A stretch of DNA of 45,094 bases from Chlamydiia bacterium (GCA_022601435.1 JAJACQ010000029.1:1-45094); one strand, 5' to 3'; counted from the stretch's first letter, positions 33,571-42,347 are shown. Translations and numbers: made by a program. The notes: generated by a model from the sequence alone, not told the origin.

Positions 33571-34809
33571 ATGGCTAAGAAAAAAAAATGTGTTATCACA
33601 GGAATAGGTCTAATCTCTTGTTTTGGACCTGATAAGAATGTATATTATCAATCTTTATTAGATGGAAAAAGTGGTGTAGATCATATCAATATTGATGTTC
33701 CAGGTTTAGAAAATCTGTTTGGAGCAGCTGTAACTGATTATAACCCGGAAGACTATTTAGATAAAAAACGAGCAAGACGAACAGATCCTGCGATTGCCTA
33801 TTCTATGGCGGCTGCAAAACTAGCCATTGGAGATGCAGCTTTGGATATGGATTTGGTTGATAAAGAAAGAGCCGGAGTCTTAATTGGCACAGGTATTGGT
33901 GGAATGACTTCTGCTTGTAAAAACTTTCATACTGCTCAAAAGAAAAGTTATTCACGTGTGTCACCTTTTTTTATCCCTCATTTAATTACAAATATGCCAG
34001 GTGCTTTTGTAAGTATTGAGTATGGTTTACGTGGCCCTAACTATTCTATTTCGACGGCATGTGCAACAGCAAACTATAGTATTCTTTCTGCAAAGCAGCA
34101 CATAGAAAATGGTGATTGCGATGTTATGATTTCTGGAGGTGTAGAAGCTTCCATGAATGAGGCTGCCTTTGGAGGGTTTTCAGCGCTGTTTGCTTTATCG
34201 CGCTCTTACGATAATCCTCAACAAGCTTCTAAGCCATTTGATAAAAATCGTAATGGTTTTGTAATGGGAGAGGGTGCGGGTGTTTTTATTCTTGAAAGCG
34301 AAGAGCACGCTTTAAAAAGAGGCGCTAAGATTTATGCTTATCTTTCAGGTGGAGCAATAAATTCTGATGCCTATCATATGACTAAACCTTTAGAGTCGGG
34401 CCAAGAAGTTGCAAGATGTATTAAAATGGCCCTTAAGGATGCAGGGATTACACCAGAAGATGTAAATTACATTAATGCACATGCAACATCTACTCCAATT
34501 GGAGATTTATGTGAGATTAATGCTATTAATTTAGTTTTTGGAAAAAACAAAACTCGTCCTAAAATTAATGATACAAAATCTATGATAGGGCATGCGCTCG
34601 GTGCATCTGGTGGATTGGAACTTGTAGCGGTTTTAATGGCGATGGAAACAGGAATGCTTCACCCAACAATTAATGTAACAGATCCTGAAGATGATTTAGA
34701 TGGTTATGATATTTTAAATGATGGTTCAAAAGAGGTGGAAGTAAAACATGCTATCTCAAATTCCTTTGGATTCGGTGGTCATAACAGTGTTCTTGTTCTT
34801 TCGAAATAG
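33571..34809 (+). CDS. fabF: 3-oxoacyl-ACP synthase II
   Basis: The 412-residue condensing enzyme has the active cysteine in SISTACATANYS (about residue 166), the first catalytic His in NAHATSTPIGD, Lys and second His in DTKSMIGHALGASGG, and the GFGGHN terminus. It elongates acyl-ACP in fatty acid synthesis in the cytosol. Length matches FabF. It has no Shine-Dalgarno. It lies near two other lipid-related genes, bioY (biotin for acetyl-CoA carboxylase) and the acyl-ACP synthetase fusion. Confidence 0.96.
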   Translation: MAKKKKCVITGIGLISCFGPDKNVYYQSLLDGKSGVDHINIDVPGLENLFGAAVTDYNPEDYLDKKRARRTDPAIAYSMAAAKLAIGDAALDMDLVDKERAGVLIGTGIGGMTSACKNFHTAQKKSYSRVSPFFIPHLITNMPGAFVSIEYGLRGPNYSISTACATANYSILSAKQHIENGDCDVMISGGVEASMNEAAFGGFSALFALSRSYDNPQQASKPFDKNRNGFVMGEGAGVFILESEEHALKRGAKIYAYLSGGAINSDAYHMTKPLESGQEVARCIKMALKDAGITPEDVNYINAHATSTPIGDLCEINAINLVFGKNKTRPKINDTKSMIGHALGASGGLELVAVLMAMETGMLHPTINVTDPEDDLDGYDILNDGSKEVEVKHAISNSFGFGGHNSVLVLSK

Positions 34810-34852
34810 TGAATAAAAAAAGTGATTGTTTAAAAATGCGCTTAAGATGAAA

Positions 34853-34881
34853 ATGGTTTTTTGTTAATACTTAAAAACCAT
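34853..34881 (+). promoter_or_regulatory. Inverted repeat immediately upstream of bioY
   Basis: ATGGTTTTT and AAAAACCAT form a 9-bp perfect stem with an 11-nt loop containing TTGTTAA. The right arm ends one base before the GGAGG ribosome binding site of bioY. It could be an operator, an RNA switch on the ribosome binding site, or the fabF 3' end. It does not match the full BirA consensus I know. Confidence 0.45.
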
Positions 34882-34891
34882 GGAGGTCATT

Positions 34892-35473
34892 ATGAGTACA
34901 GCAATAGGAATAACAAAACTTAAAACAAACCCAAGTAAAGTATGGCAGTGGTTTGGTGATTTTATCGCTGCGTTTTGTGGGAGTATTGTCATTGTTATGT
35001 CTGCTCCAATTTCATATGTTTTTCCTTTTACAGTTGTGCCAGTTGCTATACAAGGGCATGTTGCTTTATTAATCGGTTTTTTGCTTGGATCTAAAAGAGG
35101 TCCTTTATCTGTGTTAATGTTTTTAAGTTATGGCGCAGTGGGATATCCAGTATTTACAGCAGGTGGTGGGATCCATTATTTGATTGGACCAACTGGCGGT
35201 TATATAGTTGGCTATTTCATTGGGGTTTGTATGATGCGATACTTTGATACATCATCAAGGACGAAAACATTTATGATGTTTGTAGCTGCTAATTCTGCGT
35301 TTTATCTTTTTGGAGTCGCTTGGCTTGCTGGATTTATTGGATATGCAAAAGCGTTAAAATTTGGATTTTTACCATTTTTTGCAATTGATATAGTAAAAAA
35401 TATAATCTTGACTTATTTAGTGTTTTTACCCGGGTTCAACTCTACCATTAAGAGATTGGGAAGTTTTGGTTGA
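34892..35473 (+). CDS. bioY: Biotin transporter BioY
   Basis: The 193-residue membrane protein has about six helices and the BioY pattern: PFTVVPVAIQGHVALLIGFLLGSKRG, then LSYGAVGYPVFTAGGGIHYLIGPTGGY. BioY is the substrate-binding part of an energy-coupling-factor biotin importer and can work alone in some bacteria. No EcfA or EcfT is adjacent. ATG 34892 is chosen: GGAGG is 5 nt upstream, and the ATG at 34880 overlaps it. The 3' end overlaps a small minus-strand gene by 48 bp. Confidence 0.95.
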   Translation: MSTAIGITKLKTNPSKVWQWFGDFIAAFCGSIVIVMSAPISYVFPFTVVPVAIQGHVALLIGFLLGSKRGPLSVLMFLSYGAVGYPVFTAGGGIHYLIGPTGGYIVGYFIGVCMMRYFDTSSRTKTFMMFVAANSAFYLFGVAWLAGFIGYAKALKFGFLPFFAIDIVKNIILTYLVFLPGFNSTIKRLGSFG

Positions 35474-35644
35474 AGGCATACTAAAAAAAGATGAGGCAAT
35501 AGTCGACACTCTTAAGATTGTTGCCTCTTCATGACCTTCTTTCGAGACTTTCTTTTTAGGTATTTCTGTATAATCAAAGTTTTGAGTAAATTTTACTTCA
35601 CTAAATCTTCCTGCAACAAATTCAGATGTTGGTTTTGATTCCAT
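35426..35644 (-). CDS. Small hypothetical protein antisense to the bioY 3' end
   Basis: This 72-codon ORF begins MESKPTSEFVAGRFSEV and matches nothing I recognise. It is Ser/Thr/Lys/Glu-rich with no membrane segment. Evidence that it is real: AGGAG exactly 5 nt before the ATG, and a TTGACT/TATAAA promoter-like pair further upstream. Its last 16 codons run antisense through bioY. An inverted repeat (GAGGCAA/TTGCCTC, about 35492-35526) falls inside it. An ORF start 12 codons upstream (35680) is possible but has no ribosome binding site. Confidence 0.45.
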   Translation of the reverse strand: MESKPTSEFVAGRFSEVKFTQNFDYTEIPKKKVSKEGHEEATILRVSTIASSFFSMPSTKTSQSLNGRVEPG

Positions 35645-35681
35645 TTTTACTCCTGAAAAAATATAACGTTTAAACTTCATC

Positions 35682-35708
35682 TTTATAATAACAAATCTAT
35701 GCAGTCAA
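35682..35708 (-). promoter_or_regulatory. Putative promoter of the small antisense gene
   Basis: On the minus strand TTGACT (35708-35703), a 15-nt spacer and TATAAA (35687-35682). The -35 is strong; the spacer is shorter than ideal. Confidence 0.4.
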
Positions 35709-35775
35709 GAAAAATATTTAAAATAATTCTAACTTCAAGCATAAATAATATTTATAACTAAAGTGTGAGGTTTAA

Positions 35776-36261
35776 TTGAAATCTATATCTTGGAAAGATG
35801 TTTTTATCTTTATTTGTGTTTACCTAGTTGTTTTATCCATTCAATTTGGAGGAGCTGCATTTACGTTTACATCATTAGATAATTGGTATCAAAATCTTAA
35901 TAAGCCAGGTTGGAATCCTCCTGATTTTGTTTTTGGTCCTGTTTGGATGTTTTTATATTTTTTGATAGCACTGAGTATTTGGATGGTTATTCGTTCGAAT
36001 GCAAAAACTAAACTCAAGGTATCGTGTTATATTGTAACGATTGTATCTTTAGTGTTGAACTTTTTTTGGACTTATTTCTTTTTTGGATTGAGATCTCCTT
36101 TATTAGGAATGATTGATATTTTTACATTGATTCTTTTTATTCTATTTTCGATTTATTTCTATCAAAAAGTAAATAAGATCGCAGCTTGGTTACTAGTTCC
36201 GTATTTACTCTGGGTTGTATATGCTTCAACGTTAAATGTAGCAATTTTTATATTGAATTAA
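35776..36261 (+). CDS. tspO: TspO/MBR-family membrane protein
   Basis: The 161-residue, five-helix protein has the TspO motifs WYQNLNKPGWNPPDFVFGPVW, LNFFWTYFFFGLRSP and the terminal YLLWVVYASTLNVAI. TspO proteins bind porphyrins or sterol-like ligands; a role here is unknown. The start is TTG with GAGG 5 nt upstream. A 165-bp AT-rich gap separates it from the next gene. Confidence 0.93.
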   Translation: MKSISWKDVFIFICVYLVVLSIQFGGAAFTFTSLDNWYQNLNKPGWNPPDFVFGPVWMFLYFLIALSIWMVIRSNAKTKLKVSCYIVTIVSLVLNFFWTYFFFGLRSPLLGMIDIFTLILFILFSIYFYQKVNKIAAWLLVPYLLWVVYASTLNVAIFILN

Positions 36262-36388
36262 AAATGCATGATTAGTTTTTTTAATATTCTTTAGTAGTGA
36301 ATAATTTTTTTTAATACATTTTATAATTTTACTCTACGGTTTTTAAGTGTCTATGTAAAAAGATATGGGCAAAAGTTAGAAAATATTG

Positions 36389-36394
36389 TATAAT
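36389..36394 (+). promoter_or_regulatory. Consensus -10 hexamer upstream of the Aas-like gene
   Basis: A perfect TATAAT lies 33 nt before the ATG. No convincing -35 is seen at 16-18 nt, so activity may depend on an activator or on the AT-rich spacer. Confidence 0.4.
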
Positions 36395-36426
36395 ACGTCC
36401 TGTTAGAATTGCTGGGGATTAACCAA

Positions 36427-39186
36427 ATGTTAAGAAGATTTGTAGCTAAATTTTTTACTGTATCAGTCTATTTGTTTATTAGATTGCGTTATAAATTCGT
36501 TATTAAAGGAAAAGAACATTTAAAAGATAAAAAGCTTTTAGAAAAGGGTGTATTAATTTGTCCAAATCATCCAACAGTAGGGCTTGATCCTTTTATTGTT
36601 CAAATGTTTGTTGGTAATCGTTTTGATATGATTCCTCTTGTGGGAGAAGATTTTTTCTCTGTATGGGTATTAAAGCCATTTATGTGGGCAACCCGTGCAA
36701 GGCCGGTGTTGTCATTTGATAATGCTGTGACTGATTACAAGTATAAAGAGACTGAAAAGCTTTATAATGAGGTGATTGAGGATCTTAAAAATGGTGAAAA
36801 AGTATTGCTCTATCCAGCAGGTGGCCTAAAGCATGGACCAAAAGAACGTATTGGTGGAAGATCTTTGGCTTACAGAGTAATGCAGGATGCTCCAGATACT
36901 GAGATGTTATTAGTAAGGATGTCTGGCATGTGGGGATCTGCACTTTCAACGGCACAATCTGAGGGTGTCACACCTTCAATGGTGAAACTTTTTGGGAAAG
37001 CTATTTGGAAGTGTTTGTTAAATGGAATTTTCTTTGCACCTAGAAGAAAGATTTTAGTAGAGTTTGAACGACCACCAGAAAATTTCCCTAAACATGGAAA
37101 AAAATTAGAGTTTAATCGTTGGTTAGAGGATTTTTATAACTCATACCCCACCCAAGAAAATTTATATAGCAAAGAAATTAATGATCAAGATCGCGTAACT
37201 GAGGAACCGTTGATTATTTTACCAGAATACTTTTGGTCAAAAAAACTTCCAAAAGCAAAAATTTTGAAGAAAGAAAAACATCACTACGATGATCTTTATA
37301 TTCCTGGGCAGGTAAGACGAAATATATTGTTTGAGTTGTCAGAACTTTCAGGAAAATCTGTTAAAGAAATTAAAGATGAAGATGAGCTTGTTTATGATAT
37401 TGGTCTTGATTCAATGGATATTGCAAGTGTTTACACATACATTGATTCGCATTTTGATCTTGATCCTGATGTGCAACCAAAAGACTTAAAAACGGTGAAA
37501 GATTTATTTTTAGCGGCAATGCACATTAACAAGAAAAAGAAAAAAGAAGAAAAAGAGATACCCGCAGGTGGTTGGCCTCATGAAAGAAGAAGGCGTAAGA
37601 ATCCAGAGTTTGCAAAGGGCGATACTGTTATTGAGGCTTTTTTAAATTCATGTGACCGAATGGGAGCTCAAGCTGCTTGTGCTGATCTTGCCTCAGGTGT
37701 ACTTGATTACCATACAATGAAGCGCGCAGCGATTATTTTAGCTGAAAAGATAAAAAAGCTAGATGGTGAATATATAGGTGTATTACTTCCCTCAACTGCC
37801 GGTACATACATCATTCAAATGGCTATTTATTTAGCAGGAAAAGTTCCAGTGCCACTTAATTGGACGGTAGGAACTTACTTCATGAATCACGCTATTAATT
37901 TAGTTGATCTTAGAAATATCATTTCTTCAAAAAAGTTTTTAAAGAGATTAGGAAGTGTTGATCTTGGAGAGGCGATTGAAAAGATTGTTGCCATTGAAGA
38001 TATTAAAAGTGAGATTACGGTTTTAGATAAGATAAAAGGTGTAATTCGTGCAAAGCAAAGTGCAAAGGCTATTATAAAAAGATGTTGTCCAAATCTAACA
38101 GGGGATGATATGTGTGTCATGCTCTTTACAAGTGGATCAACAGCTCTTCCAAAAGCAGTGCCGTTAACACATAGAAATATTTTATCGAATCAAAAAGCGG
38201 CGCTAAAGAATATGAATCTTAATAGTGAAGATGTTTTATTAAAATGTTTACCTCCCTTCCATGTATTTGGTTGGAGTTTATCATTGCTTCCGCTTTTTAC
38301 AGGTGTAAGAGTTTATTATTCTCCAGATCCATTAGATGGGGGAACTCTTGCTAAGATGATTTTAAAATGGAAGTGCACAATTTTAATGATGGCACCGACG
38401 TTTTTAGCTCACTTATTTAAAGTAGCAAGTATTGGTCAGTTAAAGACATTGAGACTTGTGATTTCAGGAGCAGAAAAAGCTCAAGCTTCGTTATTGGATT
38501 TCATATCAAAGTTAGGGCATGTAAAATTTATTGAAGGGTATGGTTTAACGGAGACTGCACCTATATTATGTTGTGGCTCTGTCTTTGAAAACTCAATGAT
38601 TGGTGTTGGGAAAGTTATTGATTCTTGTGAAGTTATTATTATGAATACTGAGTCTTGTGAACGAATGCACGATCCTCACCAAGTTGGAGAAGTTCTTGCA
38701 AGAGGTGAGTCTGTATTTGGTGGCTATTATAAGCAAGATAATAGGGATGTGTTCATTTCAGTCGATGGTAAGACCTATTATCGTACCGGTGATTTAGGTT
38801 ATTTTGATGAAAATGGAAATTTGTTATTAGAGGGCCGTTTAAAGTTGAGTTTCAAGCGAGGCGGTGAGATGATAAGTTCTCAGGCAATAGAGACAACACT
38901 TGCAGAATGTGCTAGAGAAAAGAATTGGATAGATAAAGATCAAGTAGCGGCAGCTTTGTTTGCTGTTGTTCCGAAAGAAAAGCAGGGTCAGAGTACTAGA
39001 ATTGTATTATTTACGTCTTTAAATGTAACAATAGAGCAGATAAACACAGCTCTTAAAGAAAAGGGGTTTGCTCGTTTATATAAAATTAATGAGATTGTTA
39101 AATTAAAAGAAATGCCTATTATGAAAAATGGAAAGATTTGCTATCGTGAGCTTTTTGAAAAAGTAAAAGAAGGAGCTGCTAGGTAA
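36427..39186 (+). CDS. aas: Acyltransferase-ACP-acyl-ACP synthetase fusion (Aas-like)
   Basis: The 919-residue fusion has three parts. Residues 1-230 are a PlsC-like acyltransferase (CPNHPTVGLDP, His about 48, and LLYPAGGLKHGPKERIGGRS). Residues about 290-365 are an acyl carrier protein domain with phosphopantetheine serine in YDIGLDSMDIAS (Ser about 329). From about 430 it is an AMP-forming ligase with LFTSGSTALPKAVPLTHRN, EGYGLTETAP and YYRTGDLGYFDENGNLLLEGR. E. coli Aas has the first and last parts only. The expected job is activating free, possibly host-derived, fatty acids and moving them to lysophospholipid. ATG 36427 has GGGGA upstream; TTG 36409 is less likely. Confidence 0.9.
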   Translation: MLRRFVAKFFTVSVYLFIRLRYKFVIKGKEHLKDKKLLEKGVLICPNHPTVGLDPFIVQMFVGNRFDMIPLVGEDFFSVWVLKPFMWATRARPVLSFDNAVTDYKYKETEKLYNEVIEDLKNGEKVLLYPAGGLKHGPKERIGGRSLAYRVMQDAPDTEMLLVRMSGMWGSALSTAQSEGVTPSMVKLFGKAIWKCLLNGIFFAPRRKILVEFERPPENFPKHGKKLEFNRWLEDFYNSYPTQENLYSKEINDQDRVTEEPLIILPEYFWSKKLPKAKILKKEKHHYDDLYIPGQVRRNILFELSELSGKSVKEIKDEDELVYDIGLDSMDIASVYTYIDSHFDLDPDVQPKDLKTVKDLFLAAMHINKKKKKEEKEIPAGGWPHERRRRKNPEFAKGDTVIEAFLNSCDRMGAQAACADLASGVLDYHTMKRAAIILAEKIKKLDGEYIGVLLPSTAGTYIIQMAIYLAGKVPVPLNWTVGTYFMNHAINLVDLRNIISSKKFLKRLGSVDLGEAIEKIVAIEDIKSEITVLDKIKGVIRAKQSAKAIIKRCCPNLTGDDMCVMLFTSGSTALPKAVPLTHRNILSNQKAALKNMNLNSEDVLLKCLPPFHVFGWSLSLLPLFTGVRVYYSPDPLDGGTLAKMILKWKCTILMMAPTFLAHLFKVASIGQLKTLRLVISGAEKAQASLLDFISKLGHVKFIEGYGLTETAPILCCGSVFENSMIGVGKVIDSCEVIIMNTESCERMHDPHQVGEVLARGESVFGGYYKQDNRDVFISVDGKTYYRTGDLGYFDENGNLLLEGRLKLSFKRGGEMISSQAIETTLAECAREKNWIDKDQVAAALFAVVPKEKQGQSTRIVLFTSLNVTIEQINTALKEKGFARLYKINEIVKLKEMPIMKNGKICYRELFEKVKEGAAR

Positions 39187-39192
39187 GTTTTA

Positions 39193-40590
39193 ATGATTAT
39201 ATACGATACAAAGCAACGTAAGAAAGTTTCATTTACTCCAGAAAAAGACAACACTGTACGCATGTATACGTGTGGTCCAACCATTTATAATTTTGCTCAT
39301 ATTGGAAATCTTAGAACATTTGTGTTTGAAGACTTATTAAGGCGTACGATAAAATTTTTAGGAATGAAGGTTCATCATGTGATGAACTTAACAGATATTG
39401 ACGATAAGACGATTAAAGGCGCCACGCAAAAAGGTATTTCATTAGATGAGTTTACAAAGGTTTTTGAAAAAGCATTTTTTGATGATTTAGACACTTTAAA
39501 ATGTGAAAAAGCAGAAGAATATCCTAAAGCGACAGAATTTATTAAAGAAATGATTGCTATGATTGAGAAGTTGATTGAAAAGGATGTAGCATATTTAACA
39601 GAGTCTAAAGATGTATTTTTTAGGATTAAGAGCTTTAAGCGTTATGGAGAACTTTCACATTTAAAGCTTGATGAGTTGGAGGATGGTAAGTCCGCCCGTG
39701 TTGATTCTGATGAGTATGATAAAGAGTCAGCTTGTGATTTTGTTTTATGGAAAGCTTATGACCCAAAAAGGGATGGAGAGATCTACTGGGATAGTCCTTT
39801 CGGGAAAGGAAGACCTGGTTGGCATATTGAGTGCTCCTGTATGAGTATGCATTTTTTAGGTGACACTTTTGATTTACATACAGGTGGTGTAGATAACATT
39901 TTTCCACATCATGAAAATGAGAGAGCGCAATCTGAATCTTGTTCAGGAAAACCTTTTACAAGACATTGGATGCACGCTGAGCATTTACTTGTTGAAGGTA
40001 AAAAGATGTCAAAAAGTTTGAATAATTTTTATACACTTCGTGATTTATTAGATAAAGGTTATTCCGGAAGAGAAGTGCGAGCTTTATTTTTATCTAGTCA
40101 GTACCGTGTTCAGTTAAATTTCACTTTAGATGGACTTTTAGCAATTAGAAAAATGCTTCAGAGGTTGGATTCTTTTGTTGATCGTTTAAATGAATCTAAA
40201 GGTTCAAAGGTTCTTGATTTATTGGCATTTGAAGAAGAGTTTACAAAGGCTTTAGAAGATGATTTAAATACCCCTAAATCTTTTGCTGCATTATTTGATA
40301 TGGTTCGATTTGTAAATGCACAAATGGATGAAGATGAGATTGATGCAAGTGGTGTTATAGAGCTGCTGAAAAAATTTGATAAGGTGTTTGGGTTTATCTT
40401 TGAGCGTGAAAAGCAAGAAATTGCAGAAGAGATTTTAAAAGCGGCAAAAGCAAGGTTTATGGCGCGTCAAGAAAAAGATTATACAAAAGCAGATGCTATG
40501 CGAGAGTTAATAGAAAGAGCTGGGTATATTGTAGAAGATACAAAAGAAAAATGTGTGGTTAGGAGAAAGGAGAGTTATGCAAACGATTAA
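39193..40590 (+). CDS. cysS: Cysteinyl-tRNA synthetase
   Basis: The 465-residue class I synthetase has a HIGH-like NFAHIGNLRTFVFEDLLRR, zinc ligands in CGPTIYN, GWHIECSCMSMHFLG and HHENERAQSESC, and KMSKSLNNF. Length is normal. It charges tRNA-Cys, whose gene lies at 21251 in this same window. A weak AGG precedes the ATG 6 bp after the preceding gene. Its end overlaps lysS by 14 bp. Confidence 0.96.
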   Translation: MIIYDTKQRKKVSFTPEKDNTVRMYTCGPTIYNFAHIGNLRTFVFEDLLRRTIKFLGMKVHHVMNLTDIDDKTIKGATQKGISLDEFTKVFEKAFFDDLDTLKCEKAEEYPKATEFIKEMIAMIEKLIEKDVAYLTESKDVFFRIKSFKRYGELSHLKLDELEDGKSARVDSDEYDKESACDFVLWKAYDPKRDGEIYWDSPFGKGRPGWHIECSCMSMHFLGDTFDLHTGGVDNIFPHHENERAQSESCSGKPFTRHWMHAEHLLVEGKKMSKSLNNFYTLRDLLDKGYSGREVRALFLSSQYRVQLNFTLDGLLAIRKMLQRLDSFVDRLNESKGSKVLDLLAFEEEFTKALEDDLNTPKSFAALFDMVRFVNAQMDEDEIDASGVIELLKKFDKVFGFIFEREKQEIAEEILKAAKARFMARQEKDYTKADAMRELIERAGYIVEDTKEKCVVRRKESYAND

Positions 40591-42151
40591 TAAAGTAGAT
40601 TATCACGGTTACGATGAATATAAGAATAGAGTGAAAAAACTTGATGAAATTAAAGCGTTGGGAATTGATCCATATCCACATAAATATGAGAACACTCATA
40701 CAATTAAAGAAATTATAGGAAATTATACTGATGAAGATGAGATAGGTTCTTTTGATGATGGGAAAGAAAAACGTTCTGATCATGTAAAAGTTTCTGGAAG
40801 AATTGTTCTTCATAGAAGTATGGGGAAAAATATTTTTGCCTCTATTCAAGAAGAGGGAGAAAGGATTCAAGTTTTATTTAATAGAGATAACACAAATGTT
40901 ACTTCTTTAAATCCTGAAGGGGAAGTCTCTGCTCATAAGTTCTTAGAGAAAAAAGTTGACCTAGGAGACATCATTGGTGTTGAAGGACATTTATTCAGAA
41001 CTAAGAAAGGAGAAATTACAGTTTTTGCTTCAGAAGTGACTTTACTTTGTAAGTCTGTACTACCATTATCTGATAAACATAGTGGTTTGGTTGATAAAGA
41101 AGCTCGCTATAGAAAAAGATGGCTCGATATGATCTCTAATAAAGAGGTAATCGAAACATTTAAAATGAGATCGAAAATCACATCTTTACTAAGAAGATAT
41201 CTAGAAGATGCAGGTTTTATTGGTGTTGAAACTCCTATCTTAGAAAGTCTTTACGGAGGCGCGCAGGCAAAGCCATTTACTACTCACCTAAACGCTCTAA
41301 AAAAAGATCTTTTCATGCGCATTGCACCAGAGCTTCCGTTAAAGAAACTTGTCGTTGGCGGCCTTCCAAAAGTTTATCAAATAGGAAAAGTCTTTAGAAA
41401 TGAAGGGATTGACGCTACTCATAACCCAGAATTTACATCTGTTGAATATTATGCCTCATATTGGGACTACAAAGATATGATGCAGTTTACAGAGAATCTA
41501 TATGAGTTTTTAGCAATCGAATTGTTCGGGTCAACAAAGATTGGTGAAAGAAAAGATCGTGCAGGAAATCCTCATGAGATTGATCTGAAAGCGCCATGGA
41601 TTCGTATGAGTATGAAAGAAGCTGTTAAAACATACGGAAAATACGACGTTGATAATATGAGTAATGAGCAAATGACATCTGAGCTTCGTGATAAATCAGA
41701 AATTTCTCAAGATAAGCTTAAAAAAGCAAATCGCGGTCTTTTAATCTCATATATGTTTGAAGAATTTGCAGAACATCACCTCATCCAACCACACTTTATT
41801 ATCGATCATCCAATCGAAACAACACCACTTTGTAAACTCCATAGAGACGAAAAAGTAGCAGAAGAAGGAATTGTCGAACGCTTTGAAGCCTTCATCCTAG
41901 GAATGGAAGCGTGTAATGCCTACTCAGAGCTAAATGATCCAATCTTGCAAAGAAAACTTTTAGAAGATCAACAAAGACTTCTAGATGAAGGCGATGATGA
42001 AGCAGCTCCACTTGATGAAGAGTTTATAGAAGCTATCTGCCAAGGAATGCCACCTTGTGCAGGCAATGGCATAGGTATTGATCGTTTGGTGATGCTTATG
42101 GCAGATCAGCATTCTATTCGCGATGTTATATTCTTTCCAATGATGCGATAA
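40577..42151 (+). CDS. lysS: Lysyl-tRNA synthetase, class II
   Basis: The 524-residue product has an N-terminal OB-fold (VKVSGRIVLHRSMGKNIFASI) and the three class II motifs. Motif 2 is FRNEGIDATHNPEFTSVEYY and motif 3 is GNGIGIDRLVMLMADQHSIRDVIFFP. ATG 40577 is chosen because two purine-rich sites (GGAGAAAGGAG) precede it; the upstream GTG at 40553 is inside cysS without a site. The stop codon is followed with no gap by the structured repeat cluster at 42151-42637. Confidence 0.96.
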   Translation: MQTINKVDYHGYDEYKNRVKKLDEIKALGIDPYPHKYENTHTIKEIIGNYTDEDEIGSFDDGKEKRSDHVKVSGRIVLHRSMGKNIFASIQEEGERIQVLFNRDNTNVTSLNPEGEVSAHKFLEKKVDLGDIIGVEGHLFRTKKGEITVFASEVTLLCKSVLPLSDKHSGLVDKEARYRKRWLDMISNKEVIETFKMRSKITSLLRRYLEDAGFIGVETPILESLYGGAQAKPFTTHLNALKKDLFMRIAPELPLKKLVVGGLPKVYQIGKVFRNEGIDATHNPEFTSVEYYASYWDYKDMMQFTENLYEFLAIELFGSTKIGERKDRAGNPHEIDLKAPWIRMSMKEAVKTYGKYDVDNMSNEQMTSELRDKSEISQDKLKKANRGLLISYMFEEFAEHHLIQPHFIIDHPIETTPLCKLHRDEKVAEEGIVERFEAFILGMEACNAYSELNDPILQRKLLEDQQRLLDEGDDEAAPLDEEFIEAICQGMPPCAGNGIGIDRLVMLMADQHSIRDVIFFPMMR

Positions 42152-42233
42152 AAATGGAGTGTGTCTTTTAGGTCTATTTTTTATCTTCGCCCTCCGAGTA
42201 CCAATTCTTACGCTATCGGCCGAAGATAGAAAA
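42151..42233 (+). repeat. Nested-stem repeat, first tandem unit behind lysS
   Basis: This 83-bp unit starts in the lysS stop codon region with AAAATGGAGTG and CTTTTAGGT, has the inner stem TATCTTCG/CGAAGATA and the apical motif CTCCGAGTAC. It is repeated almost exactly from 42234. It lacks its own closing outer arm, which exists only after the second unit. Confidence 0.85.
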
Positions 42234-42347
42234 AAAATGGAGTGTGTCTTTTAGGTCTATTTTTCCTATCTTCGCCCTCCGAGTACCAATTCGTACACTA
42301 TCGGCCGAAGATAGAAAAACTATCCACTAAAATACATGCTCCATTTT
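42234..42347 (+). repeat. Nested-stem repeat, second unit, complete fold
   Basis: The outer stem pairs 42234-42254 with 42327-42347 over 21 positions with one mismatch and two G-U pairs. The inner stem pairs CTATCTTCG (42266-42274) with CGAAGATAG (42306-42314). The apical loop holds CTCCGAGTAC, CAATT, CGTACACTATCGG. Architecture and apical motif match the element behind pgpH; stem sequences do not. Confidence 0.85.
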
